Of a stretch of 64,000 bases of DNA, positions 1 through 8,954 are shown piece after piece. A model generated the notes under the pieces. The model searched no databases, was not told where the DNA came from, and was given only the letters and a program-made list of their open reading frames with translations. The DNA comes from Bacillus sp. PAMC26568 (GTDB lineage Bacteria > Bacillota > Bacilli > Bacillales > Bacillaceae). A program made the position numbers and the translations under genes. The stretch spans positions 3,472,001 through 3,536,000 of the forward strand of contig NZ_CP060137.1 of assembly GCF_014235785.1 (NCBI RefSeq). The letters run 5' to 3'. Each line of letters begins with the position of its first letter. The first letter of the stretch is position 1.

Positions 1-429
1 AAGAATCATCGCAACGATATCAAGTCCTCCGGTTGAAGCACCATACTTAAGCGTTATTCCCACACCAATTGCAACGATCACACCGCCGAAAACGGCATTG
101 AGCAAAATATCCTCTGATAGTGGATATAAAGGAACTATAGACAAAAATACCGTTGTAGCCGCTACACTCAATACACTATAAAGAGTGAATGATTTCCCTA
201 CTTTTTTCCACCCTAGAATTGCTACGGGAATATTAAGCAGGAGCAGCAAAACTCCAGTTGAAATGTAAATAGGTGTATATTCCTCAATGACGCTTGATAG
301 CAGCTGTGCGATGCCAGTAAATCCGCTCGCATAAACATCAGCAGGTATCATGAATAAATTCAGGCCAACAGCGTTCAGCAAGGCTCCAATAATAACAACC
401 AAACCTTTTTTTACTTCTTCATAAACCAT
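1..429 (-). CDS. yitT: YitT family membrane protein, cut by the left edge
   Basis: Reading the minus strand from ATG at 427-429 gives 143 open codons that run off the window. A GGGAGG ribosome site precedes the ATG. The protein starts MVYEEVKKGLVVIIGALLNA and has about four hydrophobic segments separated by short loops. The glycine-rich stretch GASTGGLDIVA near the edge is typical of YitT (DUF161) proteins, which normally run to about 280 residues and end in a soluble DUF2179 domain, here missing. Function in the family is poorly known; an integral membrane role is all that can be said. It is divergent from the DegV gene, and in B. subtilis yitS (DegV) and yitT are also neighbours. Confidence 0.85.
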   Translation of the reverse strand, partial: MVYEEVKKGLVVIIGALLNAVGLNLFMIPADVYASGFTGIAQLLSSVIEEYTPIYISTGVLLLLLNIPVAILGWKKVGKSFTLYSVLSVAATTVFLSIVPLYPLSEDILLNAVFGGVIVAIGVGITLKYGASTGGLDIVAMIL

Positions 430-638
430 TTGCAGAAAATCCTCCCGGGCTATAAGATAATGATAGTATTCCTGATTTACCCTTTTTTCTTGCAGATCAA
501 TACAATTATTGTCTCTAGGGCTTAAATAGTGTTTCTTTACTTCTTTTCAGCTAAGTGCTAATTTAAAACTATACATGAGTCTAACTGCCCGCACATCGGG
601 TCTAAATGTCATATAACAAGATGAAATGAGGTGTCAGG

Positions 639-1499
639 ATGACTGTAAAAATCATTGCAGACAGTGCAAGCGATCTGCCGCTGGATTTCTTTGAAAAAAA
701 TGGAGTTGCGCTTCTTCCTCTCGGTGTACATATTGGAGAATCTGATTATCGAGATTTGGTTACCATTTCTCCTAAAGAAGTGTATGATGCCATGCGTGAA
801 GGAAAAGTAGCCAAAACGACTCAGATTTCTCCTTTGGATGTAAAAGAAACATTTACTGAACTCGCAAAAAAGCAAATGCCAGCTTTATATGTTGCTTTTT
901 CTTCAGAACTCTCAGGCACCTATCAAACGGCTGTCATGATTGGAAATGAGGTCAAGGAAGAATTCCCTGACTTTGAACTGGCTATTATTGATTCAAAATC
1001 CGCTTCCCTCGGGCTGGGTCTAGCAGTAAAGCATGCGGTACAGCTAGCCAATAACGGGAAAACTTTACATGAAATTGAAGCTTCTGTAAAGGATTTTTGT
1101 GAACATACGGAACACATTTTTACTGTTGATAATCTTGAGTATTTAGCAAGGGGAGGACGAATCAGTAAAGCATCTGCATTTGTTGGCGGACTTCTCAACA
1201 TCAAGCCGCTCCTTCATGTTGAAGACGGCAAGCTCATCCCCCTTGAGAAAATCAGAGGCAAGAAAAAAGTCTTGCGCCGGGTCATCGAACTAATGAAAGA
1301 ACGCGGCATTGCTCTTGAAAATCAGACGATCGCCATCAGTCATGGGGACGATGAGGAAACGGCCCTTGAAATAAAATCAATGATTGAGGCTGAATTCCAT
1401 CCAAAAGAAATTTATATCAACACAGTAGGCTGTTCAGTCGGTGCTCATTCCGGTCCAGGCACAATCGCTATTTTCTTTTTAAATAAAACGATCTCATAA
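639..1499 (+). CDS. DegV family fatty-acid-binding protein (YitS-like)
   Basis: A 286-residue DegV-fold protein of the usual length. Visible signatures are [12 protein letters not shown] (about residues 88-99), [23 protein letters not shown] in the middle, and the C-terminal [14 protein letters not shown]. In this family the two domains enclose one fatty acyl chain; members called FakB hand it to the kinase FakA for phospholipid synthesis. No fakA lies nearby, so the partner would be elsewhere. The ATG has GAGGTG just upstream. The position beside yitT matches the B. subtilis yitS-yitT pair. Which fatty acid it binds cannot be read from the sequence. Confidence 0.9.
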   Translation: MTVKIIADSASDLPLDFFEKNGVALLPLGVHIGESDYRDLVTISPKEVYDAMREGKVAKTTQISPLDVKETFTELAKKQMPALYVAFSSELSGTYQTAVMIGNEVKEEFPDFELAIIDSKSASLGLGLAVKHAVQLANNGKTLHEIEASVKDFCEHTEHIFTVDNLEYLARGGRISKASAFVGGLLNIKPLLHVEDGKLIPLEKIRGKKKVLRRVIELMKERGIALENQTIAISHGDDEETALEIKSMIEAEFHPKEIYINTVGCSVGAHSGPGTIAIFFLNKTIS

Positions 1500-1552
1500 T
1501 ATTCTTTATACAGGGCAACATAAATTTATCTTTCTTAAAAGGGAGTTTTATG

Positions 1553-1684
1553 ATGCCGCATACTAGCGATAATGACAAAAAAGCCAAAGACAATAATGCA
1601 AAAGAGCACGAAAGAAACATGATGCGTGAAAAAAATCGTCAAAAAGGCGAGAGACAATATTCTAAAAAAACGGATCATAAATAA
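1553..1684 (+). CDS. Small, highly charged protein (DUF3941-like)
   Basis: A 43-codon frame starting MPHTSDNDKKAKDNNAKEHE and ending QYSKKTDHK, with ribosome site GGGAG at 1541-1545. Another ATG lies at 1550, but 1553 gives better spacing. It is almost entirely polar and rich in Lys, Asn, Asp and Glu, so it is probably disordered and soluble. From memory it resembles the very short DUF3941 proteins of Bacillus, whose function is unknown. It lies 50 bases after the DegV stop codon and may be cotranscribed with it. Confidence 0.65.
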   Translation: MPHTSDNDKKAKDNNAKEHERNMMREKNRQKGERQYSKKTDHK

Positions 1685-1742
1685 GAAAAGCGTAAACGCC
1701 AGGTAAGCTCCGACTCAAATTTTTATACCTTCTTATCAATAA

Positions 1743-1773
1743 AAAAACAGCAGCGATATCGCTGCTGTTTTTC
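1743..1773. terminator. Bidirectional intrinsic terminator
   Basis: Perfect inverted repeat AACAGCAGCG/CGCTGCTGTT around ATAT, with A and T runs on both sides. It sits between the small charged ORF (+) and the chemoreceptor gene (-), whose 3' ends converge here. Confidence 0.9.
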
Positions 1774-1776
1774 ATT

Positions 1777-3429
1777 TTATTTAAGTGTGAATTTAGAAAG
1801 TGTTTGATTTAAATCATCTGTCAGCTGTCTCAATTCAACTACTTTTTCAACCATCTTTTCAAACGCGAGAAGCTGTTCTGTAGTCGAGGCAGATATTTGT
1901 TCGCTTCCTGCTGCTGTTTCTTCAACAACAGCACTGATGCTTTCTACATTTTGCAGCACTTGCTCTCCAAGTTTTTTAGAATTCATAATCCCTGATTTCA
2001 AGTCATTCAGTTCAGATGTAATTCCATTTACTTTCCTGTCTATGTCTTCAAATGCATTTGTTGTGTGATCCATTGAATCCTGCTGTTTTTGTGCAATGGA
2101 AACACCTTTCACTACAGATTCTGAAATACTTGAAATTCCTGATTGGATGAGACTTACCATTTCGAAAATTTGAGCTGTGGCACCAGTTGATTCTTCTGCA
2201 AGCTTTCTGACTTCAGCCGCGACAACAGCAAAGCCTTTACCTGCATCTCCAGCGCGTGCAGCTTCAATTGCAGCATTTAATGCCAGCAAATTTGTCTGAT
2301 CAGCAATATTTGAAACGACCTTAGCCATATCTTCAATCTTCGTCATGTACCCGACAAACGTTTTTGTGGAATCCTCAATTTGCTGGGTTGTATTCATATT
2401 TTCATTAATAAGAGCTCTTTGTGCTTTAATAGCGGTTTGACCTGAAGCGATCGAATGCATGGTTTCTTTTCCATATAGAACGGATTGTTCAGAACGATTT
2501 ACATTTTCGCTGAAATCAAGATCCATTCTTTCTATCAGTGTAACGGCATCTTGAAGATCGGAAGAAATGGATTGAGATCCCGCTGACAATTCATCTGTAG
2601 AAACGGCTACCTGGTTGCTTATTTCAGTCAGCGCCCGGTTTTCCCCTTCCAGATCTTTTGCGAATCCTTCTACTTCCTTGCTTACGCTGTCAATTGAAAA
2701 AAGAAGCCCTTTAAGCTGGCGGGTCATTGCAGTAAATGAATCATTTAAAGCAGCTATTTCATCGTTTCCTTTATAAACAATAGAGGACACAGCCAAATTG
2801 CCATTTGCAATATCCCTTGCCTGTCTTGAAAGTCCTATTAGCGGCTTTGTAATACTGTTTGTCATTCGAATGACAATATATGATGAGACAAGAATTAATA
2901 TCGCCGTCCCAATTAAGGCTGAGAAAATGACGAATTCAATTTGTTTCTTCAAATTCACCTGCAGCATATCATAGCGCTCATTAGCATAAAGGTTCATCAA
3001 ATAGACATCGTTTGATATTCCATCCACTCGAACAGATTGGCGTTTCGCTTCAGCCTGATTTTTTTCATTCAAAGCTTTAACAGTCTCTTCTTGAAAACTG
3101 CTGAATTTATCCAACGCCTTTTGCAGTGCTAATTCTGTATTTTTATCCTTTACCGTTTTGTTAATTTCCGAAAAACGCTTCTTATTTCTCTCAAGAGATT
3201 GAAGAGCCTCTTCTTTTTGAGCATCAGTGAGTGAAAAGGCAAAGTTATTTAAGCTTTGCTTTGTAACGGTCAGCTCTCCTTGAAGTTTTTCAATATTTAA
3301 TAAAACCGGAACCTCATTTTGATTAGATGACTGTATGGACAGCATATTAACGATAATAAAACCGATCATTATTGTTGCCATCAGCACGATGCTGATTGAA
3401 TTCAGCAATAGCTTTTTTTTAAGTGACAC
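1777..3429 (-). CDS. Methyl-accepting chemotaxis protein
   Basis: A 550-residue transducer. A first membrane segment (about residues 8-30) is followed by an extracellular, mostly helical region to about 165 of the four-helix-bundle type, a second membrane segment (about 168-190), a HAMP domain (about 190-245) and a long coiled-coil signalling domain. The hairpin tip contains [16 protein letters not shown], the conserved CheA/CheW contact. The gene starts 12 bases after the stop codon of a BMP-family lipoprotein gene on the same strand, so the two are very likely cotranscribed. That suggests the receptor reads a ligand presented by the lipoprotein. The ligand is unknown. No che genes are nearby. 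Confidence 0.93.
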   Translation of the reverse strand: MSLKKKLLLNSISIVLMATIMIGFIIVNMLSIQSSNQNEVPVLLNIEKLQGELTVTKQSLNNFAFSLTDAQKEEALQSLERNKKRFSEINKTVKDKNTELALQKALDKFSSFQEETVKALNEKNQAEAKRQSVRVDGISNDVYLMNLYANERYDMLQVNLKKQIEFVIFSALIGTAILILVSSYIVIRMTNSITKPLIGLSRQARDIANGNLAVSSIVYKGNDEIAALNDSFTAMTRQLKGLLFSIDSVSKEVEGFAKDLEGENRALTEISNQVAVSTDELSAGSQSISSDLQDAVTLIERMDLDFSENVNRSEQSVLYGKETMHSIASGQTAIKAQRALINENMNTTQQIEDSTKTFVGYMTKIEDMAKVVSNIADQTNLLALNAAIEAARAGDAGKGFAVVAAEVRKLAEESTGATAQIFEMVSLIQSGISSISESVVKGVSIAQKQQDSMDHTTNAFEDIDRKVNGITSELNDLKSGIMNSKKLGEQVLQNVESISAVVEETAAGSEQISASTTEQLLAFEKMVEKVVELRQLTDDLNQTLSKFTLK

Positions 3430-3441
3430 TTATAATCCTCC

Positions 3442-4410
3442 CTAGTTGCCTTCTGCTAATTTCTTTTGCCATTCATCCAGCGTTTTTTGCTGTTCATCTG
3501 TAAGTGAGATGACACGAATCGGTGCAAGCTGAACACCGTTGTCTTTTAAACCTAACTCTACGTGACCTTTTGGAACTTCTTTTTCTTTTACAAAGTCCTC
3601 AATCAGCTGATAGATTCCGACATCGACATTTTTCAGCATAGAGGTAATGACAGATTTTTCAGCGTAAAAATACTGATCGCTGTCAACACCAATTGCGTAA
3701 ACACCGCTGTCCTGTGCTGCCTTCAGAGCGCCTACTCCGGTAAACCCTGCAGCTGCATACAAAACATCTGCCTTATTGGCAATCATCTTTTTTGCCATTT
3801 CACTGCCAAGCTTATCGTTGCCAAAATCATTGGCATATTCGGTAATAATCGTGATATCCGGTTTAATCGCCTTTGCACCTTCTGCAAATCCATCTGCAAA
3901 TTTATTAATAAGCGGAACATCTGCACCGCCAATAAATCCTACTGTATTTGTCTTCGATGTCATTGCGGCCACAACTCCCGCTAAAAAGCTTCCTTCATCC
4001 TCTTTAAACGTAATAGACGTTATATTCTCAAGCTCTGAAACAGCATCTATTAAAATAAATTTCTGTTTCGGATATTTTTTCGCAACCTTCTCAAGATCTT
4101 CCTGAACCATAAATCCTAGTCCTACAACGAAATCGTTGCCTTGCTCTGCTAATTCAGTCAGTCCTTTTTCATATGTTTCTGTATCTTTTATTTCTCTGTA
4201 ATCAAACAAAATCCCAAGTTCTTCGCGGGATTTGATTAATCCGTTAAATGCTGAATCACTAAAAGACTGATCGCCCAGTCCGACGTCTGACAGCATGATG
4301 CCTACCTTTATCTTTTCATCTGATTTACTTGCAGTTTGAGCTTGTCCACATCCAGCAAGCATGATGATGAGGCAAAATGAAAGCAAAACTGTTATTTGGG
4401 TTCTTTTCAT
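3442..4410 (-). CDS. BMP family substrate-binding lipoprotein
   Basis: A 322-residue lipoprotein. The N-terminus MKRTQITVLLSFCLIIMLAG ends in a lipobox (LAGC), so it should be anchored on the outer face of the membrane. The body has the two-lobed BMP/PnrA fold signatures: IKVGIMLSDVG near the start, VGLGFMVQEDL, EGSFLAGVVAAM, VGFIGGADVP and DVLYAAAGFTGVGA. Family members bind purine nucleosides for ABC import; B. subtilis Med is a relative with a different role. No ABC permease or ATPase gene adjoins it, only the chemoreceptor gene 12 bases downstream, so a sensing role is as plausible as uptake. Nucleoside binding is an inference from the family. Confidence 0.88.
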   Translation of the reverse strand: MKRTQITVLLSFCLIIMLAGCGQAQTASKSDEKIKVGIMLSDVGLGDQSFSDSAFNGLIKSREELGILFDYREIKDTETYEKGLTELAEQGNDFVVGLGFMVQEDLEKVAKKYPKQKFILIDAVSELENITSITFKEDEGSFLAGVVAAMTSKTNTVGFIGGADVPLINKFADGFAEGAKAIKPDITIITEYANDFGNDKLGSEMAKKMIANKADVLYAAAGFTGVGALKAAQDSGVYAIGVDSDQYFYAEKSVITSMLKNVDVGIYQLIEDFVKEKEVPKGHVELGLKDNGVQLAPIRVISLTDEQQKTLDEWQKKLAEGN

Positions 4411-4559
4411 TGATGTTCTCTCTCCTTCAAAAGTATCTCCACATGTGATATCGACAGAAAATGAAAAATCTTTATTGTTTGGAGCATGAATTTGAGTTAC
4501 TAGGGATTTTTTATTATTCCGCCACCAAATTTCCTGCTCATTTTATTGCTCAGCTAAAC

Positions 4560-4664
4560 CCCAGAATTCAAAAAAATCAGGCTTACTCGCCGGTATGTCA
4601 CTTCTACTCGCCGAAATGGGAGTCCAACTATCCTCGTCTCTAAATTCGCACAAATCCGCAAGCT
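4560..4664. repeat. Degenerate 21-base-period repeat, locus 1
   Basis: Five consecutive 21-base units begin at 4560, 4581, 4602, 4623 and 4644. Clear members read GCTTACTCGCCGG, TTCTACTCGCCGA and TCCAACTATCCTC. The array fills the space between the BMP lipoprotein start and the cvfB terminator. Units match those at 14352 and 47384. A 60-codon frame across it looks like a by-product of the repeat. Confidence 0.6.
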
Positions 4665-4671
4665 GCAAAAC

Positions 4672-4706
4672 AAAAAAACAGCAAGCGATTTTATCGCTTA
4701 CTGTTC
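4672..4706 (-). terminator. Terminator of cvfB
   Basis: Hairpin ACAGCAAGCGAT/ATCGCTTACTGT with one mismatch, followed on the minus strand by a run of T (4672-4678). The stop codon of cvfB lies inside the stem. Confidence 0.85.
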
Positions 4707-5552
4707 CTTTTTAAAATATGTCCAGCCGTCTTCCTGATAGACTTTTCCGGCCTTCATCAATGCTCCCATCGCCCGTTTGAATGCACCTTTGCTCATGTTA
4801 AAGCGTTCTTTAATATCTTCCGGATCGCTTTTATCAAAATATGGCATTGCTCCGCCTCTTGATTCCATGTAATCATAGAGCTGCTGAGCATCTGTGTCCA
4901 ATGCTTCGTGCTTTCTCGGCAGCAGGGATACATTAATTGTGCCATCTTCCTTTACATCAATCACACGGCCAGTTACCAGCTCTCCTAAACGGGGCTCCCT
5001 TTTACGCTGAGAAGAGTGAATAAATCCTTTATAGCCCTCTGCTGTAATGATATAAGAACCTGCAATAATCATTCTGTAGACCCTGCCAGTTACGCTTTGA
5101 TTGTTGGCTGCTCGATCTGCAGATACGATATTTTCCTGCATTACATCTTCTGTCGCAAGCTTTGTGAAGAACTTGCCATTTTTCGTGACTTTCAGAGAAC
5201 AATAGAGCATGTCCCCTTCTTCTGGCCACACTTCTAAAAAGGCAGGCAGAATATCGTTTGCCACAAGCGCATCTTTTGATAAACCAATATCAACAAACGC
5301 TCCCATGTCCTCTCTGACACTAACAACCTCTACCCAATCGTAATGATCTTCAGTGATTTTTGGTTTTTTCATCGTTGCGGCAAGACGATCTTCATGGTCA
5401 ACGACTAAGTATACCTCAACCTCATCCTTGCCTTCAATTGGTTCGGTGATTTCAGTTTTGTGCAGCAGCACACGGCTTTCCCCATCTGTTAAATAATAGC
5501 CATAATCTAGTTTTTCATCTATCGAAAGCGTCATAAACGTTCCTGGATTCAT
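4698..5552 (-). CDS. cvfB: CvfB-like S1 RNA-binding protein (YitL)
   Basis: A 284-residue protein with tandem S1-like OB folds and a C-terminal winged helix. Signs are MGAFVDIGLSKDALVAND (about 80-100), the second S1 stretch SYIITAEGYKGFIHSSQR, GELVTGRVIDVKEDGTINVS, and the winged-helix end FNMSKGAFKRAMGALMKAGK. The length fits the family. CvfB binds RNA and affects virulence regulation in Staphylococcus; its role in Bacillus is not settled. I start at ATG 5552; an in-frame TTG one codon earlier is possible. In B. subtilis yitL lies next to yitK and yitJ, and the same trio occurs here. Confidence 0.9.
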   Translation of the reverse strand: MNPGTFMTLSIDEKLDYGYYLTDGESRVLLHKTEITEPIEGKDEVEVYLVVDHEDRLAATMKKPKITEDHYDWVEVVSVREDMGAFVDIGLSKDALVANDILPAFLEVWPEEGDMLYCSLKVTKNGKFFTKLATEDVMQENIVSADRAANNQSVTGRVYRMIIAGSYIITAEGYKGFIHSSQRKREPRLGELVTGRVIDVKEDGTINVSLLPRKHEALDTDAQQLYDYMESRGGAMPYFDKSDPEDIKERFNMSKGAFKRAMGALMKAGKVYQEDGWTYFKKEQ

Positions 5553-5748
5553 CAAATGGTATTCGTTCCTTTCTTTTATAGGGTGCTTCTAATTATATTT
5601 TGAAAATGCAGCGGCATTTTATGCGCCGACAAATTTGAGCGGTCCTACACCGCCAGACTACTTTGTAACAACGGGTCCATTAATGAAGTTAAAATCGACT
5701 TTTTAGTCGAATCGTTGGCTAAACAGGCATTCCGCACTTCATTATTGG

Positions 5749-6222
5749 CCGGCTCCATCGCCCAACTCCTCGGTCACAACTGTGCTGCCGGTAAAGGCAA
5801 AACCGGACTTCTCAGGCAAATCCTTCTTTGCCTGTCTGGCTAAACAGGCGATTCTGTACTTCGTTTTGTCCGGCTCCATCGCCTAACCCCTCGGTCACAA
5901 CGGTGCTGACGGTGAAGTCAAAACCGGATTTCATCCTCAATGCTGTAAACTACTCCAACTTAAGCGCTTTTGTACTTTTTCTTGTCCGGCTCCATCGCCC
6001 AACTCCTCGGTCACAACGGTTCCGCCAAAAAAGTCAAAACCGGACTTTTCCGGCGGATCCTTTTGTGCCTGTCGGAGCTAAACAGGCGATTCCGCACTTC
6101 GTTTTGTCCGGCTCCATCGCCTAACCCCTCTGTCACAACGGTGCTGACGGTGAAGTCAAAACCGGACTTCTCCGTCAGCCCCTTTTGTGCCTTTCGGGGC
6201 TAAACAGGCGATTCCGCACTTC
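5749..6222. repeat. Tandem array of four ~120-base structured units
   Basis: Units begin at 5749, 5870, 5986 and 6108, each with CCGGCTCCATCGCC. Common parts are CTCGGTCACAAC, GTCAAAACCGGACTT and GCTAAACAGGCGATTC. Each unit can fold. In the fourth, CTGACGG-T-GAAGTC pairs with GACTTC-T-CCGTCAG. In the third the arms are changed on both sides (TCCGCC with GGCGGA). Units 1 and 3 add a GCCTGT/ACAGGC hairpin. A more decayed copy seems to occupy about 5640-5748. Reading frames across the array are repeat artefacts. The region lies between the divergent cvfB and YajQ genes. Confidence 0.85.
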
Positions 6223-6227
6223 ATTAG

Positions 6228-6256
6228 TTGTTATGCTCTGTTTATTCTACTATAAT
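6228..6256 (+). promoter_or_regulatory. Sigma-A promoter of the YajQ gene
   Basis: TTGTTA at 6228-6233, 17-base spacer, TATAAT at 6251-6256. It starts directly after the last ~120-base repeat and ends 33 bases before the gene. Confidence 0.7.
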
Positions 6257-6289
6257 CTATAGATAATATAAACTTTTGGGAGGATTCTT

Positions 6290-6781
6290 ATGGCGAAAGA
6301 TAGTTCGTTTGATATTGTATCAAAGGTAGACATGCCTGAAGTGACAAATGCGATTACGATGACAATGAAGGAAATCGGCACGCGCTATGACTTCAAAGGC
6401 AGCAAAAGCAGCATTTCTTTGGAAAAAGAAGAGCTTGTATTAATTTCTGATGATGAGTTTAAAATGGATCAGTTAAAGGATGTCTTTATTTCTAAATTAA
6501 TTAAGCGCAATGTAGCAACAAGAAATATTGATTACGGGAAAATTGAAGGTGCATCCGGCGGAACGATCAGGCAGCGTGCTAAGCTTGTTCAAGGAATTGA
6601 TAAAGATAATGCAAAAAAGATTAATGCCATTATTAAAAACTCCGGATTGAAAGTAAAAACTCAAGTCCAGGACGATCAAGTACGTGTTACCGGAAAAAAT
6701 AAGGATGATCTTCAGCAAGTGATTGCAGCTGTTCGGGGAGCGGATTTGCCGATTGATGTTCAATTCATAAATTTCCGTTAA
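6290..6781 (+). CDS. yitK: YajQ family nucleotide-binding protein (YitK)
   Basis: A 163-residue protein, full length for the UPF0234/YajQ family. Signatures are [17 protein letters not shown] at the N-terminus, [15 protein letters not shown] (about 29-43), the central [20 protein letters not shown] and the C-terminal [15 protein letters not shown]. The family has two ferredoxin-like domains; some members bind cyclic di-GMP or nucleic acid. It starts after GGGAGG. It sits upstream of the S-box and yitJ, as in B. subtilis, but has its own promoter. Cyclic di-GMP binding is not provable from the sequence. Confidence 0.92.
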   Translation: MAKDSSFDIVSKVDMPEVTNAITMTMKEIGTRYDFKGSKSSISLEKEELVLISDDEFKMDQLKDVFISKLIKRNVATRNIDYGKIEGASGGTIRQRAKLVQGIDKDNAKKINAIIKNSGLKVKTQVQDDQVRVTGKNKDDLQQVIAAVRGADLPIDVQFINFR

Positions 6782-6888
6782 AATTCCCCTTCTATTCAGA
6801 AAACTTTTACTTTTGTATTGAATCTCATCGAAAAAACATGTAAATTAGATATAATATCTTTTCACATGCAAAATTTCATATTTCAACA

Positions 6889-7065
6889 TTCTTATCTAGA
6901 GAAGCTGAGGGACTGGCCCTTTGAAGCTTCAGCAACCTGGCATAATGAGAGGATCTGTAATCAGCAGAGAGCTCATTCCAAGGTGCTAATTCCAGCGATG
7001 CAACCATCGAACGATAAGAAGAAGTCCTGAACGTTCAAAAGTCTTCTTCTTGGAAGGCTTTTTTT
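6889..7065 (+). ncRNA. SAM-I (S-box) riboswitch for yitJ-metH
   Basis: Aptamer at 6889-7020. P1 arms are TTCTTATC and GATAAGAA. Between them lie the diagnostic blocks CTAGAGAAGCTGAGGGACTG, GGCCCTTTGAAGCTTCAGCA and AAGGTGCTAATTCCAGC. A terminator follows: GAAG and CTTC arms around the palindrome GAACGTTC, then a T run at 7059-7065. A TATAAT at 6850-6855 is a good -10 element for the transcript. When SAM is bound the aptamer should favour termination, so methionine synthesis genes are expressed when SAM is low. Confidence 0.96.
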
Positions 7066-7100
7066 GTTTTTCTTTCACTGTTTAGAGGAGGCTTGGAAGC

Positions 7101-8954
7101 ATGACACTTTTAGAAGATTTAAAGAACAGGATCCTTATAGGCGACGGAGCCATGGGAACACTCCTATACTCACACGGAGTAGATCGATGTTTTGAGGAAT
7201 TAAACTTGTCAAAGCCAGATGAAATATTAAATGTTCATAAGGCTTACATTGAAGCTGGCGCAGATGTGATTCAAACGAACACTTACGGAGCCAATTATAT
7301 TAAATTATCAAGATATGGACTCGAAGACGACGTGAGAGCCATCAATCGGCAGGCCGTTCAGATCGCAAAAAAAGCAGCCGCGAACAAGAAAGCTTATATT
7401 CTCGGAACCATTGGAGGGGTTCGTGCCTTCAAAAAAAGCGCTCATTCACTTGAGGAGATTAAACGGAACTTCCGAGAGCAGCTCTACCTTTTATTGAACG
7501 AAGAAGTAGAAGGACTATTGCTTGAAACTTATTATGATCTAGAAGAAATAAAAACAGTTTTAGAGATTGCCAGAAAAGAAACGAATATCCCAATAATCAC
7601 GAATATTTCACTTCATGAAATTGGTGTTTTACAGGATGGAACCCCGCTTCATGAAGGCCTTCTTCAGCTAGAAGCACTTGGTGCAGATGTTGTTGGACTG
7701 AATTGCAGACTCGGCCCTTATCATATGCTTTCATCATTAGAAGAAATTCCGCTTCCTGATAAAGCTTATTTGTCCGTCTATCCGAACAGCAGCTTGCCGA
7801 CTCTAGAAGAAGGCAGACTTGTCTACGGCTCAGGGGAAAAATATTTCGCCGAAAGTGCACTCGCTTTTCGAAATCAAGGAGCAAGACTGATTGGGGGATG
7901 CTGCGGCACGACACCAAAACATATTGGAGCAATGGCAAAAGCATTAAAAGGGCTTCCTCCTGTCACAGAAAAAAAGGTAAAAATACGGAAAGAAGAAATT
8001 TCTGTTACTTCTGCCGCTGAACGGAAATATCCTCCGCTGCAGGAAATGGTTAAAGAGAAACGTTCTTTGATTGTAGAACTTGATCCCCCAAAAAAACTTG
8101 GAATCGATAAGTTTTTAAAAGGGGCAAAAGCCCTGCAATCTGCCGGTATTGATGCTTTAACGCTTGCAGATAATTCACTTGCCTCACCGCGTATAAGCAA
8201 CGTTGCTGTCGGCTCCATTGTCCAGCAGTCGCTAGGGCTTCGCTCACTGATTCATATCACCTGCCGTGACCGTAACCTAATCGGCCTGCAGTCCCATTTA
8301 ATGGGTCTTCATACGTTAGGTCTTACAGACGTGCTTGCCATTACAGGGGATCCATCGAAAATCGGTGATTTTCCGGGAGCTACATCAGTTTATGATCTTT
8401 CATCGTTTGATTTGATCAGCTTAATTAAACAATTTAATGACGGACTTTCCTATTCAGGAAAACCGCTTGGAGAAAAAACAAATTTCTCTGTTGCGGCAGC
8501 CTTTAATCCAAATGTGAAATATCTTGATAAAGCCGTGAAAAGACTAGAGAAGAAAATCGCGTGCGGAGCAGACTATTTTATTTCCCAGCCAATTTATTCA
8601 GAATCACAGCTGGTCGATGTTTACGAAGAAACGAAGCATCTTAAAGTGCCAATATATATAGGCATCATGCCGCTTACGAGCAGCCGGAATGCAGAGTTTA
8701 TTCATAATGAAATTCCCGGCATCACATTATCAGACAGCATCAGAGAAACAATGGCTCAGGCAGGTGATGACCGCGCAAAAGCTTATCAGGAAGGATTAGC
8801 CATTGCTAAAAGGCTGATTGATGCTGCATTTGACTTATTTAACGGAATCTACTTAATCACACCATTTCTAAACTATGAATTAACAGTTGAACTGACAAAC
8901 TACATCCATATGAAACAATCTGAGGTCAATGAAAGGAAGATTACGCATGTTTGA
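7101..8954 (+). CDS. yitJ: Homocysteine S-methyltransferase / methylenetetrahydrofolate reductase fusion
   Basis: A 617-residue fusion. Residues 1 to about 290 are a homocysteine methyltransferase domain: [13 protein letters not shown] near the start, [18 protein letters not shown], and the zinc-binding Cys pair in [14 protein letters not shown]. From about 320 to 600 is a MetF-type TIM barrel, with [30 protein letters not shown] and [14 protein letters not shown]. The reductase makes 5-methyl-THF, the methyl donor for the next gene. The start follows GAGGAGG. It is controlled by the S-box upstream, and its end overlaps metH by 8 bases, indicating translational coupling. Confidence 0.95.
   Translation: MTLLEDLKNRILIGDGAMGTLLYSHGVDRCFEELNLSKPDEILNVHKAYIEAGADVIQTNTYGANYIKLSRYGLEDDVRAINRQAVQIAKKAAANKKAYILGTIGGVRAFKKSAHSLEEIKRNFREQLYLLLNEEVEGLLLETYYDLEEIKTVLEIARKETNIPIITNISLHEIGVLQDGTPLHEGLLQLEALGADVVGLNCRLGPYHMLSSLEEIPLPDKAYLSVYPNSSLPTLEEGRLVYGSGEKYFAESALAFRNQGARLIGGCCGTTPKHIGAMAKALKGLPPVTEKKVKIRKEEISVTSAAERKYPPLQEMVKEKRSLIVELDPPKKLGIDKFLKGAKALQSAGIDALTLADNSLASPRISNVAVGSIVQQSLGLRSLIHITCRDRNLIGLQSHLMGLHTLGLTDVLAITGDPSKIGDFPGATSVYDLSSFDLISLIKQFNDGLSYSGKPLGEKTNFSVAAAFNPNVKYLDKAVKRLEKKIACGADYFISQPIYSESQLVDVYEETKHLKVPIYIGIMPLTSSRNAEFIHNEIPGITLSDSIRETMAQAGDDRAKAYQEGLAIAKRLIDAAFDLFNGIYLITPFLNYELTVELTNYIHMKQSEVNERKITHV

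Noticed and set aside
3562-4105. Open frames of 140 and 109 codons opposite the BMP gene
   Set aside because: Antisense shadows of the lipoprotein gene with no family similarity.
4461-4643. 60-codon open frame on the plus strand
   Set aside because: It spans repeat locus 1, lacks a ribosome site and is not protein-like.
5828-6203. Two overlapping open frames of 98 and 77 codons
   Set aside because: They repeat the same peptide because they cross the ~120-base tandem units; no ribosome site and no family.
5749-6222. CRISPR array
   Set aside because: Units are about 120 bases with conserved interiors, not short identical repeats with unique spacers, and no cas genes are present.
8929-8946. 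Upstream start of metH at 8929
   Set aside because: No ribosome site there; ATG 8947 has GAAAGGAAG at good spacing and gives the usual short overlap with yitJ.
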